The notes under the pieces are model-generated. The model did not search any database. It saw nothing but the letters and a program-made list of their open reading frames with translations, and had not been told where the DNA came from. Made by a program: the position numbers and the translations under genes. Shown in pieces: positions 48,701 to 60,234 of a DNA stretch of 64,000 bases. How positions within the stretch are numbered: the stretch's first letter is position 1; each line of letters starts with the position of its first letter. The stretch covers positions 186,001-250,000 of the forward strand of contig CANXME010000864.1 of NCBI GenBank assembly GCA_948144175.1, read 5' to 3'. This stretch comes from Closterium sp. NIES-65 (Eukaryota > Streptophyta > Zygnematophyceae > Desmidiales > Closteriaceae).

Positions 48701-49410
48701 AGCATTGTTTCATTGGTTCGTAAGGTAGATGCCATTCAATGAGTTGTTGACTAAGATACGCGACTGGTGAGGGGTGCGGCAGAATTAACTTGGGCGAGTA
48801 ACACAAACAGAGAGAACAGCGTGAGACACACCACGTTAATATTGCGAAATCTGAAGGTGAGGAATCCCACTTCATGATCCACAGGGATCTCAGCCACTTG
48901 CCAAGAATGCTCCGGCCCCAACTCGAAGCTGCTTTCGTACTTCTCAAGGTCCCTGTAAGTCGTCCAGCCTTCTAACTGTTCAACACTAATGCCCGGGATC
49001 CTGAAGATATCTATAAGGTCAGTTATGGCCCCATTCGTAAGCCCGTGTTTCCGTGCCAGAATGCATACTTCAGCCTTAAGATCAACGGGCTCTTCATCGT
49101 CATCCGATACCACCTCAAGGGTACTTTCGCAAGGCGCCTCAGCAGACTGTCCAGGTTTTTCTGAGATGGGAACTACTCTGTAAGCGGTTTCCGTCAATGG
49201 TAACTGCAGATTGGGTCGGGGAAGCGGTGCAGGCAGCAAAACGGGGACGGAATCCGAAGCGGCTCCAAGCTTTTTATGCTTCTGGCTCGACTGTTTTAAA
49301 CGCAACTTTCTCTTCTGCGTCAGCTTGCACTTATCGCCATTGGATTGGTGGCTTCGAAGGGTCTGATAGCAGAAGAAGACATCGCCACAGTCGCACTTTT
49401 GACCCTTCAT
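41796..49410 (-). CDS. Plavaka-like CMC/EnSpm transposase, nine exons
   Basis: Catalyses cut-and-paste transposition. Exons on the minus strand: 49410-48832, 48685 to about 48530, 47713-47439, 47225-46934, 46617-46457, 44896-44636, 43683-43389, 42542-42375, 42173-41796 (TAA). All junctions agree in phase except the exon 2 donor, for which no good GT consensus is seen. The ATG at 49408-49410 opens a Cys/His finger (CDCGDVFFCYQTLRSHQSN), then basic and acidic linkers. Core: ILYSDQTNLSYNG and SFGNTPEWARW (first catalytic Asp), LLYSVVNDHPESNKVSC plus CSICM, and WDWEFSKTSW with TPDIMHIIEAGLWLHAM. The C-terminus has NRYEQSHKTTVKRPSRGTNW and ends PDVKLLNRFIW. Length is about 855 residues. These blocks fit the Plavaka group of transposases, best known from fungi. 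No internal stop was found within the exons. Confidence 0.8.
42810..43150. repeat. 70-bp tandem repeat in transposase intron 7
   Basis: About four to five units of roughly 70 bp (GGTGGACAAGTGGGGAAGCA, then CAGAACGGGATGTCAAGAGG). The array lies wholly between two transposase exons. Confidence 0.8.
43921..44380. repeat. 20-bp tandem repeat in transposase intron 6
   Basis: About 23 copies of CAGCCCCTCGTTCCCTCTCT with few differences. On the plus strand it is open in several frames by composition only; on the transposase strand it is intronic. It is bounded by the exon acceptor near 43684 and donor near 44635. Confidence 0.9.
45030..46430. repeat. Pyrimidine-rich degenerate array in transposase intron 5
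   Basis: Derived from CTCTCTGCCCC-type units. It contains a tidy 17-bp sub-array (CACGCCCCGCCTTCTCT, about 14 copies, 45771-46010) and a CT microsatellite (about 45667-45704). Confidence 0.85.
47720..48500. repeat. Purine-rich degenerate array in transposase intron 2
   Basis: Irregular copies of GCGGAGATCAGAGAGCAAA fill the intron between transposase exons 2 and 3. Its expansion may be what obscures the exon 2 donor. Confidence 0.75.
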
Positions 49411-50353
49411 TTTTCAAACGTGATGTTGTGAGTTACGTAGGGAGCTTGTGCCTTTCATGAGATATAGCACCAACGTATTACTGTCGAGATGGTGTCAACA
49501 TTGAAATCTACGTCCAGCAGCATGTCATGGATGGAGGGAATCTGTCCCAACAAACATACCCGGGCTGGCTCTGGAAATGAAAAGGGTTCACAAGAAATAT
49601 GTTACTTAGCGTGAGAACCTACTCCACCCCGCATTGCAAAGGCGAATGAGCAGCTCCACGGTATGAAAATTTGATGTTTAGCGGATCACGAAGGTAACCG
49701 TGTGGTGTGCGAAGACAGTCACCGTGGGGTTAATAGTGTTCCGCAACTCCCTAGACACCTAAAAATATCTGGACACTACAGCATACTGGATGTCGAGTGT
49801 GCAGGGTTGACGTGGTGGGTGGCGAAACACCAAACCCGGAAGTGATTCTGACAACCCTAAAATTCCAACCAATCACGTATGATTACGTCATGTGTTGCTC
49901 AAGCCCAGGCAGGGTGATGAACCCTAATCGACCAAACTGCATTTCGTCTCAAAAATCCGACCGTTGAAAAGAGTCTCATCGTGCTGGATCTACGTGTTTC
50001 TCGAGCTAATTCCGGAAACATTGGAGCGCACAATTCTTGGACCACAGCTGACTGGGCATTCCAGACCAGCGAGAATCAGAATCAGTCACTAGTGAAGGGA
50101 GGCAATCAAGCGTTAGCAACCATCCGCGTTCATGTCAGTCCACGTCATTTGGAATCTGACGGACCCAAAGGCAGCACCGAAACGTGGGTGTCGAAACTGT
50201 GTTGCGGAACCACATCATTGGGCGATGCCTCTTCAACCCCCCATACACCAGAGAGCTCACACAGTTCCAGGGATAGCACCAGCAGCCAGAACACACTCCG
50301 TTGCATGACGATCTGAATCTCCAGTACCGCCAGCTCGTAGGTGATTCCATTCC
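49411..50353. promoter_or_regulatory. Divergent intergenic region between transposase and protease
   Basis: The two genes point away from each other, so this 0.94-kb stretch should hold both promoters; no element is clear enough to name. The 50170-50340 part reads like protein in one plus frame (VETVLRNHIIGRCLFNPPYT, later LHDDLNLQYRQLV) but has a TAG at 50274-50276. A 92-nt intron (50341-50432) would join it in phase to the protease, so the protease may start further upstream than annotated. Confidence 0.4.
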
Positions 50354-51491
50354 ATGGCTTCACGAGATGCAGCTTGTGATTTTCCCTTTCACCCGATTTC
50401 AATGCCTTTCCCATTTGGCGGAGCGTGGCTAGACGTCAGTGAGGAACACGCTAATAAGCTTAAACCCGGAGAATGGGTGACCGGAATCGTCATCGACTGG
50501 CTGGGAGTGTGAGTTATGAGTTTAATTTCGTGAGAATCCAAAGTAGGACTACTTTGTAGGTCTAAGACGCTTATAATGCGTTATGTTTCAACAACCACAG
50601 GATGCTTCAATATGAGCACGGTCGCGACAACAAGATGTGGCTGTACAGTGGATCCTACTTCTGGAACTACGCTGGAAGGGACATTGCGAAGCGGGGTAAC
50701 GCCCATCTTTTTGGGCTGGGGATATTCGACTACAACTATATTCTCGTCCCGATCAACAGCGAGTGGGTGTCAATCGCTTGAATTCCAGTCATAATTTCGA
50801 TCAACGACTATTTCTGACAGATACTCGCTCATCGCTTGTTGTAGGTATCATTGGAGCTTGGTCGTCATTGAGATAATCCCCAAACCAGATGAGAACATAC
50901 CCATGACCTGCGTTCTCTGGCATGCGGATTCGTACGGATCCCACGAATCCGTGGACGCGCCTTTGCGAAAGTACTGTCAGAGGACGTCATGGGTGTGCAT
51001 TCTATCGTAGAAGCCCGATCTCTAATCTTCCATTTGTGCTCCGTCATTCAGGTACTTAAGAAACGAGGTTATGAGGGTCTCAACTTGGATCCTTGATTCG
51101 GACGCAGATGCTTGGGCTGCGAGCATCCCTCTGCGCGTCGTCAAGGTGACCTCTGATCCCGTTGTCTTAAATGCCAGCTCTCAATCAACGACCCACCTTT
51201 TGACAGCCACGTGCATGTGCGAATGTGTGTTGACAGATTCCGTCGCAGACTAATGAGAATGACTGCGGTGTGTTCACGATGCGCGTGATGCACACACTTG
51301 TTGAAAACAAGTTCCATAACCTGGGTGCGTGTAAGCTTGTTGGTACACCGAGTAAGTGGCGCCGTCAGTACCTTCGCGACCTGAAGAAGTGGTCTGTCTT
51401 CTTCCTCGAAAATGCGTTGAACCAACCTCGAAACCAGGAGGAGGAGGTGGATGAGGAGGATGAGAAGGTGCAGGCGGATGTAGTGGAGTAG
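50354..51491 (+). CDS. Ulp1/SENP-like cysteine protease (family C48), five exons
   Basis: Thiol protease fold that in hosts removes SUMO-like modifiers. Exons: 50354-50508, 50601-50762, 50845-50970, 51052-51145, 51237-51491 (TAG); 792 nt, 263 residues, all phases consistent, introns 81-92 nt. Conserved blocks: LKPGEWVTGIVIDWLG, FGLGIFDYNYILVPINSEYH, then HWSLVVIEI (catalytic His), LWHADSYG (Asp) and SQTNENDCGVFTMRVM (oxyanion Gln and catalytic Cys). An alternative acceptor at 51248 would drop the Gln. All catalytic residues are present. The C-terminus is acidic. It lies between the transposase and third gene inside the inferred transposon. Ulp1-like genes are known passengers in some plant Mutator-like elements. 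The start codon is the least certain part. Confidence 0.82.
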
Positions 51492-51544
51492 GTGGAGGAG
51501 GAGTAGGAGGAAGAGGTGGAGGAGGAGGAAGAGGAGGCATGTGA

Positions 51545-51975
51545 AGCACGTGGGGCATGAATGGCGTGTGAGGTGTTTGAGGCATGTGATGCATCGAGCC
51601 GGCATGTGAGGCATACGAGGTATACGAGGCATGAGAGGCAGAGCTCATGTGAGGAACATGATGCACGACGGGACATGTGAGGCACGTGAGGCATGCGAGG
51701 CACGTGAGGCATGAGTGGCATGTGGGGCATTGTGCTGACATGTGATGCATGTGAGGCATACGAGGCATGGGAGGCGGAGCTCAGGTGACTCCCGTGAGGC
51801 ACGTGTGGCATGTGAGGCACGTGATAAATCTGAGGCACGTGAGGCATGTGAGGCACGTGAGGCATGAGTGGCATGTGTGGCATCGGGTGAGGTATCGTGG
51901 TGGCATGTATTCATGTGAGGCGTGTGAGGCACGTGAGGCATGTGAGGCATGTGTGGCACTTGCGGCACGTGATGT
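51545..51975. repeat. GGCATGTGAGGCACGTGA minisatellite
   Basis: Immediately 3' of the protease stop. Mixed 9-12 bp units of GGCATGTGA or GGCACGTGA produce many CACGTG and CATGTG sites. All-frame openness on the minus strand reflects the repeat, not a gene. Confidence 0.8.
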
Positions 51976-52184
51976 CGGTATGAGAGGCGCACCTTGTTAT
52001 TGATGATGACCCAGCAGTCAACTCTCTTGTTAAGCCTCGCTACCTCCTCCTTGTATACACCTTGGTTTCTTAGGCAGCCTGTCAGTGGGATGAACTTGTC
52101 GATAAAGTATGGATAAACGGGCAGGAGATATGGCAGATGAATAATGTCCGGCGAATGTGGTCTTGTGGACCAACTGGATAGAGA

Positions 52185-52510
52185 ACAAGGAGGTGTAGAG
52201 GACGGAGAGGTGCTGAGAACGGAGAGGTGCAGAGAAACGAGAGGTGTAGAGGACGGAGAGGTGCAGAGAACGGAGAGGTGCAGAGAACGGAGAGGTGCAG
52301 AGAATGGAGAGGTGCAAAGAACGGAGAGGTGCAGCGGACGGAGAGGTGCAGAGGACGGAGGAGAGGGGCAGAGAACGGAGAGGTGCAGGGAACGGAGAGG
52401 TGCAGGGAAGGGAGAGGTTTAGCGAATGGAGAGGTGCAGTGGACTGGGTGAGGTAGTGAACAAAGAGTTGCAGAGGTTGTAGAGGTGCAGATTACGGAGA
52501 GGTGCACATA
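52185..52510. repeat. 17-bp minisatellite (ACGGAGAGGTGCAGAGA)
   Basis: About 17 to 19 copies with point differences and a few length variants, between the protease and third gene. Confidence 0.85.
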
Positions 52511-54043
52511 ATGGAAAGTGGACTTGGTCATTGCACTCAGCCATAGTACATTGACCTTGTCCCAGTGACTAGCTTTGCAAAAGGCAACTGGCTTCCATGT
52601 GCTGTTTTGCCAGGGAGATCAACAACTGTCTCAGCTGCATGTAACCACGTGTCTTCATGCTATTCTTCAGTAATGAAAATCACACGTCTATACATGAAGA
52701 TAATCACAACCCATAGTAAACTGTAACGGTGAATTTGACAGGATTGCTTGGCTGTTCAAAATTTAAGCTACGGTGCATAGAGCAGAGATTTTAATCGATT
52801 AACGACATCACTGTGTGCATCCTACTGATTTGTGTTGGTTATTTGTTAATGTTACGTGTGCAATTGAGTGAACGAACGAGAATTGCACTATCGAAGCAAG
52901 AGTACAATGAGCGAAGGCATGAGCGAAGGATTATATAGCGAAACAATAGTGGTAACGGTACTGGACTGTGGTTGTCGCGCGACGAGCCTGGGACTGAGGT
53001 TGGGAAAGTGTCGAAGCGTAGGCCCGGAGCGCGGGTTACCAGCCGAGCCGTGAGGTCGGGATGCGATGTGCGAAAAGGGCGGGATGATGAATGATGCGAT
53101 GGTCGCGAGTGGTAACGGTGCTGACTGAGGTGCTACAGTGATGTACGCGTTGAGCAGGGACGCGAAGTAAGGAAAAGGGAATTTCCTTACAGTTAAAAAC
53201 CAGTGTGTCCCCATGGAATATAAAGGCAGGACTGGACTCTATGAACCAATTGAGCGGATTTCCATGACGATTATACACCCAATTTCGAACAGGGTAGTAC
53301 ATGCCAATACTGTAGCATAGCGAGACTAGGCGTTTATACGCGCTGGAAATTCGGATGCGCCTCACACCCCACGCCTACGACACCTGTGCTCATCACACCA
53401 CTGAGCCGTTGCGACCGTGTCGCAATCGCTGTGCGGCGACTCACGTCGCCGCGATTTCAGGTGTTCCCTTGCACAATCACGCTGTGTCGACCTGTTGTAC
53501 GTGGCTGCACGACGTTGTGCGACCACGAGCCCACCTTCCCTCTCTCGTGTAGTTCGCTGAGTAGTCGCAGCTGCTCATCGGGCATGGTACGTGACTATTG
53601 TGATAATATACGTGCGGCACCTGTCGCGTTGCCTGTAATTCAGCAACACGAGGGAGTCGGGCAGTTCAAACTCTCACTCGTTGCCGCTGGTTTATTTATC
53701 ATAGGCCGTCCCTTTCGCACTTAGCGGCAAAACAATCAGCAGCGCGCCGTAGGTATCCAACGGACCATACAGTCAGTGGCGCGAACACGAGTGCAGTTTC
53801 TGGAAACCTGGCCAAAGCGTCATTACCTGTGACCGTGACCGTCTAGCTTCTTCCCATCTACAGTAACAGCCCATGTACCCATGCTCTGGAGAGGCGGTGG
53901 ATCTCGAAGGACCATCGTGCTTCTCTAAACCGCATGTTCAAACCCTCATCAGCCTGGTGCTGCTCATACGTGGTGGTTGGATCACGTACACCTGCTCCAC
54001 CACCGTGTCTGGTACTCGGACCTCAGCAACCAACTGACATTTA
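52511..54043. other. Spacer between protease and third gene
   Basis: No exon can be supported. It probably contains the promoter and 5' UTR of the gene at 54044. GC content rises around 53350-53600. Confidence 0.4.
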
Positions 54044-57000
54044 ATGCTAGTATCCGCTGGTGAGTCAAGTCACTATCTAATTCCTAACTTCCGTAACACG
54101 CCCGTCATGGGTGTGAACCTAGATCCAACAGTTCAAGCTCAAACCCTTAATGCGCAAGTAGGGGTTGTTGAGTTGCCTAGTTCTACCAAATCGCCAGATG
54201 AGAAGAGATATATGGAGGTAGTCACACCAGAGAAAATGGCCCAAGTCGTCAACGAGTATCGTAGGAGACATCCGTCCAAAGCTTGCAACGACAGCAAGTC
54301 AGGGGGCGATTCTTCATCTGAAAACGACTCCAGCCGTGACGGCGATGTGGAGTCATACGCAAACAAGGCTATTTCATCGCCCCCGAAACGGAGGGAACGG
54401 CGTATCAAGAAGTTGGAAGAATGCAACCCCAAAATAGGCCAGAAAGGTACGTGTTCACCGGATCCCACCAGCAATTATATGGCTCCTTGCGTAATTTCTG
54501 GGATGCCTATAGGTTGTTACCGCGTATCCCGCTTACGTCACATGTGACTACTCATTTTTCTCTTTTTATGCTTTTCACAGCCGGGTCAGAAGAGAAGGGT
54601 CACTGCCGTCCGAGAGCAAAGCGCAGGAAGGGGAGGAGTGCGGTGGAGAGGGGCAGTTCTTTCCATCGTCAGGATAAGGTGGCATTGGCCGGTGGCGACG
54701 ACGTGCTACAGTCTGGGCCTGCCAAAGACGGGGAGGGTAAGGGACGAGGGGCTGTAGGCGCTAAGGGCGACAGTGATGGGGAGCGCAAGGGACGAGGGGC
54801 TGTAGGCGCTAAGGGCGACAGTGATGGGGAGCGCAAGGGACGAGGGGCTGTAGGCGCTAAGGGCGACAGTGATGGGGAGCGTAAGGGACGAGGGGCTGTA
54901 GGCGCTAAGGGCGACAGTGATGGGGAGCGTAAGGGACGAGGGGCTGTAGGCGCTAAGGGCAACAGTGATGGGGAGCGTAAGGGACGAGGGGCTGTAGGCG
55001 CTAAGGGCGACAGTGATGGGGAGCGTAAGGGACGAGAGGCTGTAGGCGCTAAGGGCGACAGTGATGGGGAGCGTAAGGGACGAGGGGCTGTAAGCACTAA
55101 GGGCGACAGTGATGGGGAGCGTAAGGGACGAGGGGCTGTAAGCACTAAGGGCGACAGTGATAGGGAGCGTAAGGGACGAGGGGCTGTAAGCACTAAGGGC
55201 GACAGTGATGGGGAGCGTAAGGGACGAGGGGCTGAAGTCACGTACAAGCGGCGCAAGGTGGTTGACACGGGCGGTCACGACAGAAAAATGAGGAAGGCTC
55301 GCCAGGGACGGAAACGGTACGCTTCACCCAGATCGTCGTCCGGTTCCGAGGAGGGATCCAGCGACGGGGAATCTGGTAGTTCATCTGGCAGCGAATATGG
55401 GGACGAGGAGGAGGAGGAGGAGGAGGAGGAGGAGGAGAGTGAGGACCAAGATCTGGAGCCGGAAAGCGAGGAGGCGGATGAGGTGCGTCCCAAGAGAAAG
55501 GGGCGGGATCGGAAGGCCAAGAAGGGCATTCCTAAGAGGAACCGTGACAAGGGTCGGGACAAGGGCCGTAAGGGGCGCGACAGTCGTGGGAAATCGCATG
55601 GCAACAACGGTCGCCGGCGTGTGGTTTCCCAGGTTGTCCGTGTGCGCCCCAAAGTGAAGCCCGAGCCTGAATTCTATGCGGAGATGGGAGTGAAAGCAAC
55701 TGCTGCTCCTACTGGATATCTTGATCGTAAAGACCAGACCCGAAGGAGGCGTGACGATCGCGAGGACCCTTATGCTGCTCTCAGAGGGCCATCACTAAAT
55801 GCTGGGAAAGGAGCAGACCCGTTGCCTACAGGGTCATGGCGTCATAACAAGGAGGGAAAAGACCCACTTGCGAAGCGTCTCGAGACACGGGATTCACCGG
55901 ATCTTGATAAAGACGACTTTAAGCCCAAACGGTACGCTGACCCAACGGCCGCAGCAGCAAACGACGGTGTGGCAGGTGGGATGTGGGCAAACACATTGGG
56001 TGATTGTGGCGGAGTTATGGCTGGCTCTCCGTACGATGAACGTGACGAAAGGGGCGACGACTACACCTGGAAAAGGGATCCACACACGAACGAGGGGAGG
56101 GGTGAGAGCATGTGCACGCCCGGTGCATCTGGTCGTCTCAATCCGGCTCGCCCCAAGACGGTGGAGCAGCTCACGCGAGAGCTTGAGCTAGCAAACAGCG
56201 AACTAGCAACCCTCAAGGCAAAACCAGCTTGCAATGGCGTCAAAAACCGCGGACCCCCTTCCCAAGTTCCTCCTCTGGCACCTTTGGAGAGCGACCCATC
56301 ATCTGGGGGCCTCAGTCCCGAGGTAGCTGATGAGAGCACCCCGACAGAGGGCCAGCCCATTCGGCGCAGGCATGGAATGCCCACTCTCGAGAAACTGAGG
56401 GTGAGTGTGAGGGGCACTCTGCGTTGCTTTCATGCTCATTCGTAACCCCCTGCTAGCATCTTGCTATTCATGCTCATGTTAACCCCCCTTGCTAGCCCCA
56501 CATTGTCCAGCATGTCGTTCCAAACCCCCTCTGCCTGCACTACGTCTGTTCTTGCTCATTCGTAACCCCCTTGCCAGCCCCACATTGTCATGGTTGTTAA
56601 TTATAACCCCCTCTGCCTGCCCCACATTTGATATGCTTGCCCCTCGCCACTGATTTCTTCTTGCCCTACCATCCCGTCCATTGTAGCTTCATTTTGTTGA
56701 GGCGCGGGACCGGATGTGCATGGAAGCGCCGGACCATGCGGTTGACTGGTACCCATCATTTGACCAGCGACTACAGGTTCTGTATGGCGTCATCAGTGAG
56801 ACCCACATCATTTCTTACATGCAGCTGAAAGAGACAATGAAGGATCAGAACGTCGTTGCCGTCTTTAAACGTGTGTGGACAGCATGGAAGAATGAACGGG
56901 GATTTCAAGTCAAGCGCGGTGTGCTCGAGAAGTTTGGAGTGAAGGTGGAGGGACTGCGTGCATCGCAGATCAAGCTGAGCACGAAGAGGAAGTGGAGGTT

Positions 57001-60000
57001 GTGGCGAAAATACAAACCGAGTGAGTCTTGACAATCAGCTATCCCGCTGCAACTACGTTGGTTTCGTCGCGTTGCTCATTCCCTTTGTCTTTTCAGATAG
57101 CACTTTTATTTCCTAAACCTGGCCCCATCATGTCATGGTCACAAACCCGTCTGCCCTGCATTCCCCACCGCAGGTTCCTTGCCCAAACCCCTCTGCCCTG
57201 CCTGCCCCACCTCAGGATCGTAAACCCAAACTCTTCTGCCCTGCCTGCCCCACCTCAGGATCCTCACCCAAACCCCTCTGCCCTGCCTGCCCCACCTCAG
57301 GATCCTCACTCAAACCCCTCTGCCCTGCCTGCCCCACCTCAGGATCCTAAACCCAAACCCCTCTGCCCTGCCTGCCCCACCTCAGGATCCTCACCCAAAC
57401 CCCTCTGCCCTGCCTGCCCCACCTCAGGATCCTCACTCAAACCCCTCTGCCCTGCCTGCCCCACCTCAGGATCCTAAACCCCAACCCCTCTGCCCTGCCT
57501 GCCCCACCTCAGGATCCTCACTCAAACCCCTCTGCCCTGCCTGCCCCACCTCAGGATCCTCACTCAAACCCCTCTGCCCTGCCTGCCCCACCTCAGGATC
57601 CTCACCCAAACCCCTCTGCCCTGCCTGCCCCACCTCAGGATCCTAAACCCAAACCCCTCTGCCCTGCCTGCCCCACCTCAGGATCCTAAACCCAAACCCC
57701 TCTGCCCTGCCTGCCCCACCTCAGGATCCTCACCCAAACCCCTCTGCCCTGCCTGCCCCACCTCAGGACCCTAAACCCAAACCCCTCTGTCCTGCCTGCC
57801 CCACCTCAGGATCCTCACCCAAACCCCTCTGTCCTGCCTGCCCCACTACTTGGACCCTAACCCCCAGCCCCTCTGCCCTGCCTGCCCCACCTCAGGATCC
57901 TAAACCCAAACCCCTCTGCCCTGCCTGCCCCACCTCAGGATCCTCACCCAAACCCCTCTGCCCTGCCTGCCCCACCTCAGGATCCTAAACACAAACCCCT
58001 CTGCCCTGCCTGCCCCACCTCAGGATCCTCACCCAAACCCCTCTGCCCTGCCTGCCCCACCTCAGGATCCTCACCCAAACCCCTCTGCCCTGCCTGCCCC
58101 ACCTCAGGATCCTAAACCCAAACCCCTCTGCCCTGCCTGCCCCACCTCAGGATCCTCACCCAAACCCCTCTGCCCTGCCTGCCCCACCTCAGGACCCTAA
58201 ACCCAAACCCCTCTGCCCTGCCTGCCCCACCTCAGGATCCTCACCCAAACCCCTCTGCCCTGCCTGCCCCACCTCAGGATCCTAAACACAAACCCCTCTG
58301 CCCTGCCTGCCCCACCTCAGGATCCTAAACCCAAACCCCTCTGCCCTGCCTGCCCCACCTCAGGATCCTCACCCAAACCCATCTGCCCTGCCTGCCCCAC
58401 CTCAGGATCCTAAACCCAAACCCCTCTGCCCTGCCTGCCCCACCTCAGGATCCTCACCCAAACCCCTCTGCCCTGCCTGCCCCACCTCAGGACCCTAAAC
58501 CCAAACCCCTCTGCCCTGCCTGCCCCACCTCAGGATCCTCACCCAAACCCCTCTGCCCTGCCTGCCCCACCTCAGGACCCTAAACCCAAACCCCTCTGCC
58601 CTGCCTGCCCCACCTCAGGATCCTCACCCAAACCGCTCTGCCCTGCCTGCCCCACCTCAGGACCCTAAACCCAAACCCCTCTGCCCTGCCTGCCCCACCT
58701 CAGGATCCTCACCCAAACCCCTCTGCCCTGCCTGCCCCACCTCAGGTTCCTCGCCCAAACCCCTCTGCCCTGCCTGCCCCACCTCAGGATCCTCACCCAA
58801 ACCCCTCTGCCCTGCCTGCCCCACCTCAGGATCCTAAACCCAAACCCCTCTGCCCTGCCTGCCCCACCTCAGGATCCTCACCCAAACCCCTCTGCCCTGC
58901 CTGCCCCACCTCAGGATCCTCACCCAAACCCCTCTGCCCTGCCTGCCCCACCTCAGGATCCTCACCCAAACCCCTCTGCCCTGCCTGCCCCACCTCAGGA
59001 TCCTCACCCAAACCCCTCTTCCCTGCCTGCCCCACCTCAGGATCCTAAACCCAAACCCCTCTGCCCTGCCTGCCCCACCTCAGGATCCTCACCCAAACCC
59101 CTCTGCCCTGCCTGCCCCACCTCAGGATCCTAAACCCGAACCCCTCTGCCCTGCCTGCCCCACCCCAGGATCCTCACCCAAACCCCTCTGCCCGGCCTGC
59201 CCCTTCTTACGATGCCCAAACATACCTCCAAACACTGCCTGCCCCACTACTTGATGATAAAACATACCCCGTGCTTCCCCACATGGTTGTGCCTCCTTGT
59301 AGGAGGGAATGAGCGGGTCAGCTCGTGGGGGAACGACAGATCCGGGCTCCCTTTTGCCAACGCCTGGTTTGTGGATGCGGTGAAGGCATCATTTCGGGAT
59401 TACGCTGTTGGGCGCAGGCTGGCCCTAAAGACGTACCACATAGCCTGGTCACTCATGGTGGTGAGACTGGTTTTGTAAATCACATGTACTTGCCCTAATG
59501 CTCAATCTTTTCTATTGCACGTGAACGACTTGGGACCCTTGGGGGCTAACACCGGTAACATGCAACTCTGCCTTGCTGCTGGTCCCTGTAATCCAAACCC
59601 GTTTCAGATTGATCAAGGCTTGGCGCGCTTCAAGGAGACCGACATGAACCTGCCGAACTCCCACAGGAAAAACACTAGATGGATGAGGAGTTTGACTCGG
59701 GGGGTGCGGAGGATTGTAAGGGATCACTTTACACGCCACACCCCCGTGTACAACGCAGAGTTGCAGGGCTTCAAGTGGGGCACGCGTGGGCTCTATGTAC
59801 ATGAGTCCGGGTTTCAGGCGTTCCGGGGGACGGCTCAGGCTGATAACGAGGAGGAGGAGGAGGAGGAGGAGGAGGAGGAGGAGGAGCAAGAGGATTTCAG
59901 TGAGAAGGAGGAGGAGGAGGAGGAGCAAGAGGAGGAGGAGCAAGAGGAGGAAGAGGAGGAAGAGGAGGAGGAGGATGAGGATGAGGAGGATGAGGAGGAG

Positions 60001-60111
60001 GATGAAGAGGAGGAAGAGGAAGAGGAGGATGATGAGCAGGGGGGGAAGGAGTTGAGAGGGAGCAGAAGGCACAAGAGAGGCAAAAACATGGGTGGCAGGA
60101 GGGGAAAGTGA
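54044..60111 (+). CDS. Large charged protein of the transposon, five exons, function unknown
   Basis: Exons: 54044-54446, 54581-56400, 56687-57020, 59303-59460, and a last exon to TGA at 60109-60111. About 1,070-1,100 residues. The last exon either starts at 59608 after a normal CAG, or at 59521 after an AC; both keep frame. The ATG at 54107 is an alternative start. Order: short N-region; basic linker; ten 16-residue repeats (RKGRGAVGAKGDSDGE); acidic and basic tracts; LTRELELANSELATLKAK, a probable short coiled coil; then a folded-looking C-terminal half (HFVEARDRMCMEAPDHAVDW, VAVFKRVWTAWKNERGF, FANAWFVDAVKASFRDYAVG, HRKNTRWMRSLTRGVRRIV) and a long Glu/Asp tail. I recognise no known family. 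Its place inside the transposon suggests an accessory, possibly DNA-binding, protein; that is inference. Confidence 0.62.
54745..55230 (+). repeat. 48-bp coding tandem repeat
   Basis: Ten full units and a partial one code RKGRGAVGAKGDSDGE. The last three full units carry VSTKG instead of VGAKG, so the array has two sub-families. Being 48 bp long, it preserves frame. Confidence 0.92.
57130..59210. repeat. 42/43-bp minisatellite filling intron 3 of the third gene
   Basis: About 48 units containing GCCCTGCCTGCCCCACCTCA followed by GGATCCTCACCC (42 bp) or GGATCCTAAACCC (43 bp). The two unit types alternate irregularly, some with GGACCC in place of GGATCC. It accounts for nearly all of the 2.28-kb intron (57021-59302). 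Confidence 0.92.
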
Positions 60112-60234
60112 TGTGCAGGCAGACAAGGGGGCAAGCAGGACGGGTGGCAGTGGAGGAAGTTGGAGAGGCATCGGGTGAGGCAGGAGGGTATCGGTTAACG
60201 GGGAGAGCAGGGGCGTTTAACGGGTATGGATAAA

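Noticed and set aside
50354-51491. Polinton-type origin for the Ulp1-like protease
   Set aside because: No polymerase, integrase, packaging or structural gene is nearby; the neighbour is a CMC-type transposase and the ends fit that group.
54669-55278. Minus-strand frames of 190-199 codons
   Set aside because: Antisense of the 48-bp coding repeat of the third gene; openness follows from the repeat.
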